Assembly (NCBI RefSeq): GCF_000723405.1
Contig: NZ_CCAE010000001.1
Location: 186,001-250,000 of the forward strand
Source: Hydrogenophaga intermedia
GTDB taxonomy: Bacteria; Pseudomonadota; Gammaproteobacteria; Burkholderiales; Burkholderiaceae_C
DNA: 64,000 bases
Direction of reading: 5' to 3'
A program made the translations under genes and the position numbers. The notes beneath the pieces are model-generated. The model searched no databases. It was not told the DNA's origin and saw only the letters and a list, made by a program, of their open reading frames with translations. Below are positions 45,430-54,137 of this stretch, piece by piece; position 1 is the stretch's first letter, and each line of letters opens with the position of its first letter.

Positions 45430-46488
45430 TCAGTCTCTGGAGAGGGCCGCGAGCGAGGCCCATTGTGAAGGTGAGGCCGACTGCGGCGGGTCGCCCGACT
45501 CCGGGAAGCCCAGGCTGTCGAGCATCGCGAAATCGCTGCTGCCGGGCTCGCGGCGGGCATCGTCGGGCGACAGCGTTTCGTGGATGCGGTGCGCCAGGTA
45601 CCAACTGGCGCGCAGCTTGGCCTCGCGCGTGTGCGAGCCCAGACGCGGCGTGAGGTGCAGGTTGGGAATGCCGTACAGTGGCGAGCCCGGCGCTGCGAAC
45701 TGCGCGTTCGCGCCGTCGAGCAGGCAGGCGTCGATGCGGCCGTCGCACAAGGCCAGTGCCAAGGCCTCGGGCTCGAACAGCGCGCTGCGGCTCACGCCGA
45801 CCCAGAGCTGGCCGGTCTTGCAGTGGTTGAGCAGGCGCTCGTTGATCCAGCCCTTGAAACGCGAGGCGTAGACCATCTGCAGCGAGATGGCGTCGGAGCG
45901 CTCGAGCAGTTCCTGCAGGGGCACGGGCTCCACGTGCAGCTTGTCCCACAGCTCGGCGGCGTGGTGCACGGCCGGGTCGTAGCCCAGCACGCGCACGCCC
46001 AGGCTGCGCAGCATCGGCGCCAGCGTGTGCGCCACAGGCGCCAGGCCCAACAAGCCCACGGTGCTGCCCGCGAGTTCGCGGCCCATGCGCACCTGGCCCA
46101 GCTTGCGGCCCAGCAAGGCGCTCACCATGCCCCGGCGGTAGAGCATGAGCAGCCCGTAGAGAAGGTATTCGGCGTTGGAGCGCACCGTGGCGCTGCGCGC
46201 CTGCAGCACGCGCACGTGGCGCTGCGCGCAGGCGTTGAGGTCGGTGTTGTCGCTGGAGATCTGCATGCGCGCGACCATCATCAGGTTCGGCGCATGGTCG
46301 AGGAATTCCTGGGAGACCACCACGTGGGGTGGCAGCACCACCGCGCGGGCGTCGGCCAGCGCGCGGCGCAACTCGGCCGGGTCGTCGGCCAGCTCGGGCA
46401 GGTAGACCACGTCATGGCGTTCCTGCAGCCACGCCAGGGCTTCGGGCACCAGCGGATCAACGAGCAGGACGTCCATGGGGGTGGGCAT
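45430..46488 (-). CDS. D-2-hydroxyacid dehydrogenase-like protein with degenerate catalytic residues
   Basis: A 352-residue protein with the D-isomer-specific 2-hydroxyacid dehydrogenase fold: N-terminal catalytic half with VLPPHVVVSQEFLD, NAD-binding half with STVGLLGLAPVAHTLAPMLR, and Asp of LGYDPAVHH. The usual active-site triad is eroded. The Arg motif is WVGVSRSALFEPEAL, the Glu position reads DACLLDGANAQ, and the strand that normally ends TPHIxxxT reads LTPRLGSHTREA. Cofactor binding may persist, but classical catalysis is doubtful. Its start shares one base with the tusA stop, so it is coupled to a sulfur-transfer gene. Confidence 0.8.
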   Translation of the reverse strand: MPTPMDVLLVDPLVPEALAWLQERHDVVYLPELADDPAELRRALADARAVVLPPHVVVSQEFLDHAPNLMMVARMQISSDNTDLNACAQRHVRVLQARSATVRSNAEYLLYGLLMLYRRGMVSALLGRKLGQVRMGRELAGSTVGLLGLAPVAHTLAPMLRSLGVRVLGYDPAVHHAAELWDKLHVEPVPLQELLERSDAISLQMVYASRFKGWINERLLNHCKTGQLWVGVSRSALFEPEALALALCDGRIDACLLDGANAQFAAPGSPLYGIPNLHLTPRLGSHTREAKLRASWYLAHRIHETLSPDDARREPGSSDFAMLDSLGFPESGDPPQSASPSQWASLAALSRD

Positions 46489-46718
46489 CAGCGGCGCTTG
46501 AGCACCGAGATGAAATCGCCGCCCGCCGTTTCCTGGTGGACGAGCAGGTTGCCGGTCTGCTTGGCGAAGGCCTGGAAATCGCGCACCGAGCCGGCGTCGG
46601 TGGCCACCACCTTGAGCGTCTGGCCGCTGTGCATCTCGGCGAGGGCTTTCTTGGCCTTCAGGATGGGCAGCGGGCAGTTCAGGCCCCGGGCGTCGAGTTC
46701 TCGGTCAGCGGCGATCAT
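46488..46718 (-). CDS. tusA: TusA-like sulfur carrier protein
   Basis: A 76-residue TusA/SirA-family protein. The conserved LDARGLNCPLPILKAKKAL contains the CPxP motif whose Cys carries persulfide sulfur for thiouridine formation and other sulfur transfer. The C-terminal half (TLKVVATDAGSVRDFQAF) matches the family. It lies 33 bases after the nudix gene on the same strand and overlaps the following dehydrogenase-like gene by one base. The neighbouring cysM points to a sulfur-related cluster. Confidence 0.93.
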   Translation of the reverse strand: MIAADRELDARGLNCPLPILKAKKALAEMHSGQTLKVVATDAGSVRDFQAFAKQTGNLLVHQETAGGDFISVLKRR

Positions 46719-46751
46719 GGAAGCAGGGCTCCGTGAGGGAAACGGCGCATT

Positions 46752-47297
46752 TTAGGCTGCGTCGGCCTTTGGTGTGTCGTCAAGGAATTGGGGCTGATGG
46801 CCCTGTGACAAAAGCCACTGGGCCAGGGCCAGTCCCGTCCCGGCTCGCCAACAGCGCACCGCCGCTGGCGCCAGCAGCCGGTACTCCGACAGCTCGGGTG
46901 AGAGGCGCACCATGCCCCGACAGCGGGCGTGGTAGCTGATGATGACCTGGTTCATGCGCTGGAAGTCGTGCACGGCCACCAGGCTCAGGGACTCGGTCTC
47001 CAGCGAGGTTTCCTCGGCGATCTCGCGACGGATGCCGTCCTCGGGCGTTTCGCCGGCTTCCATGAAACCGGTGATCAGGCCGAAGAAGCGACCCGGCCAG
47101 GCGGCGTTGCGAGCCAGCAGGATCTGCCCATCGAGCTCGACGATGGCCGCGAGCACCGGCGTGGGGTTGTTCCAGTGGGTGTAGTCGCAGGCCGGGCAGC
47201 GCAGGCGCCGCTTGTCGCCGCCGTCCTCGGCCTGCACGATCTCGCGCAGCGCGGTGGCGCACTGCGGGCAATAGCGGAATGCGCCGTCGCCGCTCAC
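46752..47297 (-). CDS. Nudix hydrolase with N-terminal zinc ribbon
   Basis: A 181-residue protein. The zinc ribbon CPQC...CPAC (about 10-40) is followed by the Nudix box GFMEAGETPEDGIRREIAEE (G-x5-E-x7-REUxEE pattern, with Thr in place of the last Gly). The zinc ribbon plus Nudix layout resembles NudC-type NADH pyrophosphatases and NAD decapping enzymes, but the SQPWPFPxS motif of NudC is absent. The start is probably GTG at 47297 (MSGDGAFRYC), 5 bases after the cysM stop; no ATG fits. Activity on a specific nucleotide cannot be stated. Confidence 0.85.
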   Translation of the reverse strand: MSGDGAFRYCPQCATALREIVQAEDGGDKRRLRCPACDYTHWNNPTPVLAAIVELDGQILLARNAAWPGRFFGLITGFMEAGETPEDGIRREIAEETSLETESLSLVAVHDFQRMNQVIISYHARCRGMVRLSPELSEYRLLAPAAVRCWRAGTGLALAQWLLSQGHQPQFLDDTPKADAA

Positions 47298-47301
47298 GGG
47301 C

Positions 47302-48204
47302 TCAGGCGGGGAAGACGCCGGTGGACAAATACCGGTCGCCGCGGTCGCAGACCACGAAGACGATGGTGGCGTTCTCCACCTGGCGCGAGACCTGCAAGGC
47401 CGTCCAGAGCGCACCGGCAGCGGAGATGCCGCCGAAGATGCCTTCCTCGCGCGCCATGCGCCGGGCCATGTCCTCGGCATCGGCCTGCGACACGTAGATC
47501 ATCTCGTCGACCGCCTTGGGGTCGTAGATCTTGGGCAGGTACTCCTCGGGCCACTTGCGGATGCCGGGGATGCGCGAGCCCTCACTGGGCTGCGCGCCGA
47601 CGATGCGCACGGCCGGGTTCTTTTCCTTGAGAAAGCGCGAGACACCGGTGATGGTGCCGGTGGTGCCCATGGCGCTGACGAAGTGGGTGATGCGCCCGCC
47701 GGTCTGTTCCCACAACTCGGGGCCGGTGGTCTCGTAGTGGATGCGCGGATTGTCCGGGTTGGCGAACTGGTCGAGCACGAGGCCCTTGCCCTCGGCCTGC
47801 ATCTTGTCGGCCAGGTCGCGCGCGGATTCCATGCCACCGCTCTTGGGCGTGAGGATGAGTTCGGCCCCGAAGGCCTTCATGGTCTGGGCGCGCTCGATGG
47901 AGAGGTCCTCCGGCATGATGAGCACCATGCGGTAGCCCTTGATCGCCGCGGCCATGGCCAGGGCGATGCCGGTGTTGCCGGAGGTGGCTTCGATCAGCGT
48001 GTCGCCGGGCTTGATTTCGCCACGCTCTTCGGCCCGGCGGATCATGGACAGCGCGGGCCGGTCTTTCACCGAACCGGCTGGGTTGTTGCCTTCGAGCTTG
48101 GCCAGGATGACGTTGCCGCGCGGGCCGTTCTCGGCAGCGCCGATGCGCTGCAGCGCCACCAGGGGCGTGCGGCCGATGGCATCTTCGATGGTGGGGTATT
48201 GCAT
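47302..48204 (-). CDS. cysM: Cysteine synthase B
   Basis: A 300-residue PLP-dependent O-acetylserine (thiol)lyase. The PLP Lys lies in NNPAGSVKDRPAL, the substrate loop is EATSGNTGIALAMAA, and the phosphate cup is SAMGTTGTITGVSRFL. The C-terminal region (GISAAGALWTALQVSR) fits CysM rather than CysK. It makes cysteine from O-acetylserine with sulfide or thiosulfate. The ATG at 48204 (MQYPTIEDAIGRTPL) agrees with the family. It heads a co-directional group cysM-nudix-tusA-dehydrogenase and is divergent from tRNA-Leu. Confidence 0.95.
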   Translation of the reverse strand: MQYPTIEDAIGRTPLVALQRIGAAENGPRGNVILAKLEGNNPAGSVKDRPALSMIRRAEERGEIKPGDTLIEATSGNTGIALAMAAAIKGYRMVLIMPEDLSIERAQTMKAFGAELILTPKSGGMESARDLADKMQAEGKGLVLDQFANPDNPRIHYETTGPELWEQTGGRITHFVSAMGTTGTITGVSRFLKEKNPAVRIVGAQPSEGSRIPGIRKWPEEYLPKIYDPKAVDEMIYVSQADAEDMARRMAREEGIFGGISAAGALWTALQVSRQVENATIVFVVCDRGDRYLSTGVFPA

Positions 48205-48217
48205 GGCGCCACTGTGC

Positions 48218-48223
48218 CATAAT
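48218..48223 (+). promoter_or_regulatory. Candidate -10 element of tRNA-Leu
   Basis: CATAAT lies 16 bases before the tRNA 5' end, in the 35-base gap between the divergent cysM start and the tRNA. The -35 region would fall inside cysM and is weak. Confidence 0.45.
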
Positions 48224-48239
48224 CCGCGCCCTTGCTCGG

Positions 48240-48324
48240 GCCGAAGTGGCGGAATCGGTAGACGCAGCGGATTCAAAATCCGCCGCCGCAAGGTGTGCCG
48301 GTTCGAGTCCGGCCTTCGGCACCA
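48240..48324 (+). tRNA. tRNA-Leu (anticodon CAA)
   Basis: An 85-nt tRNA whose acceptor stem GCCGAAG pairs with CTTCGGC and is followed by A and an encoded CCA. The D-arm GGCGGAATCGGTAGACGC, anticodon stem GCGGA/TCCGC with loop TTCAAAA (anticodon CAA, 48274-48276), a long class II variable arm, and T-arm GGTTCGAGTCC are all present. It decodes UUG. Confidence 0.98.
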
Positions 48325-48345
48325 CCCTGGCAAGACCTTTCACAA

Positions 48346-48370
48346 CAACCCGCCTCGCGCGGGCTTTTTT
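48346..48370 (+). terminator. Intrinsic terminator after tRNA-Leu
   Basis: CCCGC (48349-48353), loop CTCGC, GCGGG (48359-48363), then C and TTTTTT. It ends the tRNA transcript 22 bases after the CCA. Confidence 0.88.
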
Positions 48371-48388
48371 GTTGGCCCGAGGGCGATC

Positions 48389-49309
48389 TCAGGCGCGCAG
48401 GCCGTCGGCCACGCGGGGGTAGCGCAGCCGCAAGCCCAGTTCGGTCTTCATGCGCTCATTGCGCAGCCGGCGCGATTCGCTCATGAAGCTCAGCAGCACC
48501 AGGGGCAACTGGTCGTTCGCGGTGTCGCGCGGCACACGCGGCGGCCGGGGCAGGCCGTAGAGATCGGCCGCGAGGTCGAAGTAATCGCCCATCTTCAGCT
48601 CGCTGTCGTCCACCACGTTGACCACGCGCTGCGCTCGGCCGCGCCACAGGGCGAGTGCGCAAGCGCGCGCCAGGTCATCGGCGTGAATGTGGCTGGTGTA
48701 AACGTCGTCCTCGGCGCGCAGCACGGGCGTGCCGCGTTGCAGGCGCTCGCGCGGCGTGCCGCCTTCGCGGTCGTTGGCGTAGATGCCGGGGATGCGCAGC
48801 ACGCTGCTGCGCACGCCCAGGGCGCGGCCGAGCCAGCGCACGCGGTCTTCGGCGTCCACGCGACGCGAGGCGCGTGGCGTGCGCGGTTGCGCGGGCTGGC
48901 ATTCGCTGGTCCAGGCGCCGTCGCGGTCGCCATAAACGCCGGTGGTAGAGCCGTAGACCAGCGCCAGCGGCGGCGTACGCTGCGCCAGCGCCTGCACCAG
49001 CGCGCGCGTGCGTGGGTCGACGCGCCAGTCGGCCATGTCCTGCGAAGGTGGCGGCGCCAGGTGCAGCACGCGCGTGGCCACCCCGGCCAGGCGGCGCAGG
49101 CTCCGCGGCTCGTCAAGATTGCCCTGCAGTGGCACGAGCCCGGCCGCACGCAGGGCGGGCGCCCGGTCGGGGGTGGAGGTGAGCGCCAGCAGGCGCGCCC
49201 GCCGCCCCGCGCCCAGTGCGCCGGCCGTTCGCAGGCCCACGTCGCCACAGCCCACGATCAGCACCCGTTCACGGCGAAAGCGTGCGGGCAAGGCGCCAAG
49301 GAAACTCAT
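48389..49309 (-). CDS. NAD(P)-binding SDR-like protein (YeeZ type)
   Basis: A 306-residue extended-SDR protein. The Rossmann motif is VLIVGCGDVGLRTAGALG (GxGxxG at the N-terminus), followed by VLHLAPPPSQ, LVYGSTTGVYGD with the Y-G-S context, and YTSHIHADDLARACALAL. This set resembles YeeZ-like NAD(P)-dependent epimerase/dehydratases. The ATG at 49309 is divergent from the reductase gene by 85 bases. The substrate is unknown. Confidence 0.85.
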   Translation of the reverse strand: MSFLGALPARFRRERVLIVGCGDVGLRTAGALGAGRRARLLALTSTPDRAPALRAAGLVPLQGNLDEPRSLRRLAGVATRVLHLAPPPSQDMADWRVDPRTRALVQALAQRTPPLALVYGSTTGVYGDRDGAWTSECQPAQPRTPRASRRVDAEDRVRWLGRALGVRSSVLRIPGIYANDREGGTPRERLQRGTPVLRAEDDVYTSHIHADDLARACALALWRGRAQRVVNVVDDSELKMGDYFDLAADLYGLPRPPRVPRDTANDQLPLVLLSFMSESRRLRNERMKTELGLRLRYPRVADGLRA

Positions 49310-49394
49310 GCCAAACGGGTTTTTGCGACAATGCGCGGTTGCTTTGAACGGGGCGCGCCAGTGGAGCGAGCCCCTCGACAGAAAGACGGCGAGT

Positions 49395-50426
49395 ATGACA
49401 TTCACGATCTCGGTGCAACCCAGCGGGCGCATCTTCACCGCCAACCCCGAAGAGGCCATCCTCGCCGCGGGCATTCGCCAAGGCATCGGCCTGCCCTATG
49501 GCTGCAAGGACGGGGCCTGCGGCTCCTGCAAATGCAAGCTGGTGTCGGGCACGGTGGTGCACGGGCCGCACCAGGCCAAGGCCCTGTCGGCCGACGAGGA
49601 AGCGGCGGGCTACGTGCTCACCTGCTGCGGCGTGGCGCACACCGACGTGGTCATCGAATCGCGCCAGGTCACCGAGCTCGGCGCCTTCCCCATCAAGAAG
49701 ATGCCCGCGCGCGTCAACAGCCTCACGCGCGCCTCGCACGACGTGATGGTGCTGCGCCTGCAACTGCCCGCCAGCGACACCTTCCAGTACCGCGCGGGCC
49801 AGTACGTGGAGTTCATCCTGCGCGACGGCGACCGCCGCAGCTACTCCATGGCCAACGCGCCACACACGCAGGCCGAGGCCCCGGGGCTGGAGCTGCACCT
49901 GCGCCACATGCCCGGCGGCAAGTTCACCGACCAGGTCTTCTCCACCATGAAGGAGAAGGACATCCTGCGTATCGAAGGCCCCTTCGGCAGCTTCTTCCTG
50001 CGCGAGGACAGCGACAAGCCCATGGTCCTGCTCGCCTCGGGCACGGGCTTCGCGCCCATCAAGGCCATCGTGGAGCACATGCGCTTCAAGGGCATCACCC
50101 GCCCGGCCACGCTGTACTGGGGCGGCCGCCGCCCGGCCGATCTGTACCAGAGCGACTGGATCGAGGCGCAACTGGCCGCCATGCCGAACCTGAAGTACGT
50201 GCCCGTGGTGTCCGACGCCTTGCCCGAGGACGCCTGGACCGGCCGCACAGGCTTCGTGCACCACGCCGTGCTGCAGGACCACGCCGACCTCAGCGGCTTC
50301 GAGGTCTACGCCTGTGGTGCGCCCATCGTGGTCGAATCGGCCAAGCGCGACTACGTGGCGAAGGCCGGCCTGCCGGAGGAGTTCTTCTTCGCCGACTCGT
50401 TCACGAGTGCCGCCGATAAAGTGTGA
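49395..50426 (+). CDS. Ferredoxin-dependent flavin reductase (CDP-6-deoxy-delta-3,4-glucoseen reductase-like)
   Basis: A 343-residue electron-transfer protein. The N-terminal plant-type [2Fe-2S] domain has PYGCKDGACGSCKCKL with the final Cys in VLTCCG. The FAD domain has RAGQYVEFILRDGDRRSYSMA (RxYS in the last part), and the NAD(P) domain has VLLASGTGFAPIKAI and the C-terminal VYACGAP. The layout matches AscD/UbiB-like reductases and many oxygenase reductases. A GACAAT box (49327-49332) may be its -10. It probably supplies electrons to an oxygenase or dehydratase outside the window. A Bug gene follows after 29 bases. Confidence 0.88.
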   Translation: MTFTISVQPSGRIFTANPEEAILAAGIRQGIGLPYGCKDGACGSCKCKLVSGTVVHGPHQAKALSADEEAAGYVLTCCGVAHTDVVIESRQVTELGAFPIKKMPARVNSLTRASHDVMVLRLQLPASDTFQYRAGQYVEFILRDGDRRSYSMANAPHTQAEAPGLELHLRHMPGGKFTDQVFSTMKEKDILRIEGPFGSFFLREDSDKPMVLLASGTGFAPIKAIVEHMRFKGITRPATLYWGGRRPADLYQSDWIEAQLAAMPNLKYVPVVSDALPEDAWTGRTGFVHHAVLQDHADLSGFEVYACGAPIVVESAKRDYVAKAGLPEEFFFADSFTSAADKV

Positions 50427-50455
50427 TCATCGCAACCCACAACAGGAGACAAGAC

Positions 50456-51427
50456 ATGATTTCCCGCCGCAACGCCTTCGCACTCGCCGCCGCCGGCACC
50501 GCCGCGCTCGCCCTGCCCGCTTGGGCGCAGGCCCGCACCACGCGCATCGTGGTGCCCTTCGCGGCCGGCGGTCCCATCGACGTGACCGCGCGCATCCTGG
50601 CTGACGCGGTGAAGGACTCGCTGGGCACGGTGATCGTGGAGAACCGCCCGGGCGCGGGCGGCAACATCGGCGTGAGCCAGGTGGCCAAGGCTGCGCCCGA
50701 TGGCCTCACACTGGGTATTGCCACCACCGCTTCGCACGGCATCAACCCTTGGCTGTTCAAGCAACTGCCGTACGACCCGGCGAAGGATTTCGCGCCGGTC
50801 ACGCAAATGCTGCGGGTACCCAACGTTCTGGTGATGAACGCCGACGCAGCCAAACGCCTGAACATCAACAGCCTGCCGGACCTGATCCGCTATGGCAAGA
50901 CCAACCCGGGCAAGCTCAACTACGGCTCGGGCGGCAGCGGCAGCGCCGGCCACTTGGCGGGCGAGCTGTTCAAGAACCAGGCCGGCGTGTTCGCGGTGCA
51001 CATCCCCTACAACGGCGGCAACCCGGCGCAATTGGGCCTGCTGTCCGGCCAGGTCGATTTCAACTTCGACAACCTGGCCACGGCGGCCGCCAACATCCGC
51101 GCGGGCAAGCTCAAGGCCCTGGCCGTCACCACCACGCAGCGCAGCAGCGTGATGCCCGATGTGCCCACGGTGGCCGAGACCCTGCCCGGCTTCGAGATCG
51201 ACACCTGGTGGGGCCTGGTGGCGCCGGCCGGCACGCCCGCGGACGTGGTGGCCAAGCTCAATGCGGCGTTCACCGCGGCCCTGCAGTCGCAGGATGTGAA
51301 GAGCAAGTTCGCCACACTCATGGCCGAGCCCGCGCCAAGCACACCGCAGGCGTTCGGCGACTTCATGAACCGCGAGCGCACCAAGTACGAGCGCATGGTC
51401 AAGCTCAGCGGTGCGACCGTGGGCTGA
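50456..51427 (+). CDS. Bug-type (TctC) tripartite tricarboxylate substrate-binding protein
   Basis: A 323-residue periplasmic binding protein with signal peptide (MISRRNAFALAAAGTAALAL, cleavage near AWAQ). Bug hallmarks follow: RIVVPFAAGGPIDVTARILA, VIVENRPGAGGNIGVSQVAK, 'YGSGGSGSAGHLAGELFK' and HIPYNGGNPAQLGLLSGQV. It shares the leader AACAGGAGACAAGACATG with the Bug gene at 23.0 kb, although the two proteins are clearly different. No TctA/B genes are nearby. The ligand is unknown. A strong terminator follows. Confidence 0.92.
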   Translation: MISRRNAFALAAAGTAALALPAWAQARTTRIVVPFAAGGPIDVTARILADAVKDSLGTVIVENRPGAGGNIGVSQVAKAAPDGLTLGIATTASHGINPWLFKQLPYDPAKDFAPVTQMLRVPNVLVMNADAAKRLNINSLPDLIRYGKTNPGKLNYGSGGSGSAGHLAGELFKNQAGVFAVHIPYNGGNPAQLGLLSGQVDFNFDNLATAAANIRAGKLKALAVTTTQRSSVMPDVPTVAETLPGFEIDTWWGLVAPAGTPADVVAKLNAAFTAALQSQDVKSKFATLMAEPAPSTPQAFGDFMNRERTKYERMVKLSGATVG

Positions 51428-51447
51428 ACCGCCGGCATCAATCGCAC

Positions 51448-51478
51448 AAAGGGCGCCCTCGGGCGCCCTTTCTCTTTT
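51448..51478. terminator. Intrinsic terminator between convergent Bug and SCO genes
   Basis: AAAGGGCGCCC and GGGCGCCCTTT form a long stem with a short TC loop, followed by TCTCTTTT. The A-run at the left lets it act for the convergent SCO gene too. Confidence 0.88.
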
Positions 51479-51492
51479 AAGAGGACTGCGAC

Positions 51493-52089
51493 TCAGCCCT
51501 GCAGAAGTATCTTGAGGTCGTCCGCCAGCGACTGCGCTCCGCTGCCGTAGCGGTGGTACAGGCGGATGCGGCCCTGCGGGTCGTACACGTAGCTGCCGGC
51601 GGAATGGTCCATCGTGTAGCTCGTGGGCGTCTTGCCTTCGACTTTCTTGTAGTAGACCTTGAAGCTCTTGGCCACGGCTTCCAGCTCGCCCGGCGCGGCG
51701 TACAGCGCCAGGAAGCTCGGGTCGAAGTTCGTCACGTACTGCTTCATCACCTCGGGGGTGTCGCGCTCCGGGTCGACGCTGAGAAAGAGTCCCTGGACAC
51801 GGTCGCCATCGGGGCCAAGCAGTCGCTTGGCCTCGGCCATCTCCGTCATGGAGGTCGGGCACACGTCGGGGCACTGGGTGAAGCCGAAGAAGATCACCAC
51901 GGCCTTGCCCTGGAAATCGGCCAGGGTGCGCTTTTGGCCGTTGTGGTCGGTGAGCGAGAAACCGGTGGCGTAGTCGGCACCGGTGATGTCGATGGCCTTG
52001 AAGGCCTGTGGCGAATCCGAGCACGCGCTCAGCGCGAGGGCGCTGGCGGCGGCCACGAGCAGGCGGCGGCGCGAGAAGGTGTTCACCAT
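51493..52089 (-). CDS. SCO1/SenC copper chaperone for cytochrome oxidase
   Basis: A 198-residue lipoprotein-like, membrane-anchored thioredoxin fold (signal [17 protein letters not shown]). The copper/redox motif CPDVC is at C73 and C77, and the metal-binding His lies in [16 protein letters not shown] proteins deliver copper to the CuA site of subunit II. The start overlaps the end of ctaB by 7 bases. It is the last gene of the oxidase locus, followed by the bidirectional terminator. Confidence 0.95.
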   Translation of the reverse strand: MVNTFSRRRLLVAAASALALSACSDSPQAFKAIDITGADYATGFSLTDHNGQKRTLADFQGKAVVIFFGFTQCPDVCPTSMTEMAEAKRLLGPDGDRVQGLFLSVDPERDTPEVMKQYVTNFDPSFLALYAAPGELEAVAKSFKVYYKKVEGKTPTSYTMDHSAGSYVYDPQGRIRLYHRYGSGAQSLADDLKILLQG

Positions 52090-52985
52090 GGCAGGTAGTG
52101 GTCGATGAGCAGCGCCGCGAACAGCAGCGACAGGTGGATCAGCGAGAAGCGGAAGGTCTTTCGAGCCAGCGCATCGGAATAGTTCCGCCACAGCGCGAAC
52201 GCGTAGCCGCAGAAGCCGATGCCCAGCAGCAGCGCGCTCACCAGGTAGAACCAACTGCTCATGCGCAGCATGAAGGGCAGCAGCGTGGCCGCCAGCAGCA
52301 CGAAGGTGTAGAGCAGGATCTGCAGGCGAGTGAATTCGGAGCCGTGCGTGACCGGCAGCATGGGCAGGCCGGACTTGCGGTAGTCCTCCACGCGGTAGAG
52401 CGCCAGCGCCCAGAAGTGCGGGGGCGTCCAGAGGAAGATGATGAGGAACAGGATCAGCGCCTCGGGCGCGACCGTGCCCGTCATCGCGGCCCAGCCCAGC
52501 ACCGGCGGCATGGCGCCCGAGGCGCCGCCGATCACGATGTTCTGCGGCGTCAGCGGCTTGAGGATGACGGTGTAGACGACCGCATAGCCCACGAACGTGG
52601 CGAAGGTGAGCCACATGGTGAGCGGGTTCACCCAGAACCACAGGATGGCCGAGCCGATCGCGCACAGCGCGGCCGAGAACGTGAGCGTCTGCCAGTTGGT
52701 GAGCTCGCCCTTGGCCGTGGGGCGCCAGGCGGTGCGCTTCATCTTCGCGTCGATGTGCTGCTCGACCACGCAGTTGAACGCGGCGGCCGCGCCGGCCACC
52801 AGCCAGATGCCGAAGCAGGCGATGGCCGCGAGTTGCACTTGCGGCCAGCTCGGCAGCCCTGGCACCGCCAGCACCATGCCAATGAGCGCGCAGAAGACGA
52901 TGAGCTGGATCACGCGCGGCTTGGTCAACGCATGGAACTGGCGCCAGGTGGAGGGCATGGGCAAGGGATGCGCGTTGGTGCTCAT
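52083..52985 (-). CDS. ctaB: Heme o synthase (protoheme IX farnesyltransferase)
   Basis: A 300-residue UbiA-type prenyltransferase with about nine membrane helices. The prenyl-diphosphate site is [15 protein letters not shown] (NxxxD type), the second motif is [20 protein letters not shown] (in parts), and [11 protein letters not shown] is the family signature. It adds farnesyl to heme b as the first step to heme A. Its start overlaps the ctaA stop (4 bases), so the two heme A enzymes are coupled. Confidence 0.96.
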   Translation of the reverse strand: MSTNAHPLPMPSTWRQFHALTKPRVIQLIVFCALIGMVLAVPGLPSWPQVQLAAIACFGIWLVAGAAAAFNCVVEQHIDAKMKRTAWRPTAKGELTNWQTLTFSAALCAIGSAILWFWVNPLTMWLTFATFVGYAVVYTVILKPLTPQNIVIGGASGAMPPVLGWAAMTGTVAPEALILFLIIFLWTPPHFWALALYRVEDYRKSGLPMLPVTHGSEFTRLQILLYTFVLLAATLLPFMLRMSSWFYLVSALLLGIGFCGYAFALWRNYSDALARKTFRFSLIHLSLLFAALLIDHYLPW

Positions 52986-54136
52986 TGCGCGGCCCCTTCA
53001 AGGCGCCACTGGGTGGTCGTCGCACGACGCCCGCGCGTGGCCGCGATGGCGCCCGTGAAAGCAATGACCAGTGCGGCAGCGCCGCCGGTGTGGCTGACAG
53101 CCGCGAGCAGGGGCCAGTCGAGCACCACGTTGCTCAGCCCCGTCAGGAACTGCCACGCGCACAGTGCGATCAGCACGCGGGCGAAGCGCTCCAGCCCCGG
53201 TACGCGCCACAGCGCCCAGGCCAGCGCGAGCAGCACGGCGAAGACAGCGTAGGCCGTGAGGCGATGCACGTAGTGGATGGCCGTGAGCGCCGGGAAGGTG
53301 ATGGCCTCACCCGCGTGGTTGGCGCCGAGCTCGCGCCAGAGCGTGAAGCCTTCGCTCAGGTTCATGGACGGCCACCAGCTCCCCTGGCAGGTGGGGAAGT
53401 CGCGGCAGGCCAGCACGGCGTAATTGGTGCTGACCCAGCCCCCCAGCGCGATCTGCAGCCACACCAGCGCAAAGGCCAGCAGCAGCGCCCAGCGCTGCGC
53501 GGTGCCGATGGACACCGGCCCCGCGCTGGCGGGATCGCCCAGACGGTAAGCCACCGACTGCGCCCGCAGCAGCGCCAGCAGCACCAAGCCGCCGAGCAGG
53601 TGCAAGGTGACGATGGCGGGGAAGAGCTTCATGGTCACCGTGAGCGCGCCGAAAGCGCCCTGCAGGCAGACCCAGACCAGCGTGACCACGGGCCAGACCC
53701 AATGCACGTGCAGGCGCCGGCGCTCGATCCAGCTGCCCACGGCCAGCACGATGATCAGCACCCCCACGCCAGTGGCGAGGTAGCGGTGGATCATCTCAAT
53801 CCAGGCCTTGGAAAAAGTGACGGGCCCGGTGGGCATGGCCGACTGCGCGGCCGAAATGTCGGCATGCGCGCCGAACGGGCTCGCGGCGCCGTAGCAGCCC
53901 GGCCAGTCGGGGCAGCCCAGGCCGGAGTCGGTGAGGCGCGTGAAGGCACCGAAGAGCACCAGGTCGAAGGTGAGGAACAGCGTGACCAGGGTGAGCACGC
54001 GCAAGCGCTGCGCGGGGCTGGCCTCGCGGTGCTTGAGCCAGATCCACGCGAGCGGGCCGATCGCGATCACGATGCCCAGCAGCATCATGCGCGTGATCGG
54101 CGCGAGATCGACCAGGGATGGGGTGGCGGCGTCCAT
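52982..54136 (-). CDS. ctaA: Heme A synthase
   Basis: A 384-residue CtaA/COX15 protein with eight predicted helices in two halves. Motifs are [21 protein letters not shown], heme-ligand His in [45 protein letters not shown] and [13 protein letters not shown]. It oxidises heme o to heme A. The Cys pair [10 protein letters not shown] is the loop seen in many bacterial enzymes. ATG at 54136 ([13 protein letters not shown]) is favoured because it lies one base past the preceding stop. Confidence 0.95.
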   Translation of the reverse strand: MDAATPSLVDLAPITRMMLLGIVIAIGPLAWIWLKHREASPAQRLRVLTLVTLFLTFDLVLFGAFTRLTDSGLGCPDWPGCYGAASPFGAHADISAAQSAMPTGPVTFSKAWIEMIHRYLATGVGVLIIVLAVGSWIERRRLHVHWVWPVVTLVWVCLQGAFGALTVTMKLFPAIVTLHLLGGLVLLALLRAQSVAYRLGDPASAGPVSIGTAQRWALLLAFALVWLQIALGGWVSTNYAVLACRDFPTCQGSWWPSMNLSEGFTLWRELGANHAGEAITFPALTAIHYVHRLTAYAVFAVLLALAWALWRVPGLERFARVLIALCAWQFLTGLSNVVLDWPLLAAVSHTGGAAALVIAFTGAIAATRGRRATTTQWRLEGAAQ

Positions 54137-54137
54137 C

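Noticed and set aside
48240..48324. tRNA gene as an integration site for a mobile element
   Set aside because: No integrase, no repeated tRNA 3' end and no atypical region lie beside it; a terminator and ordinary genes follow.
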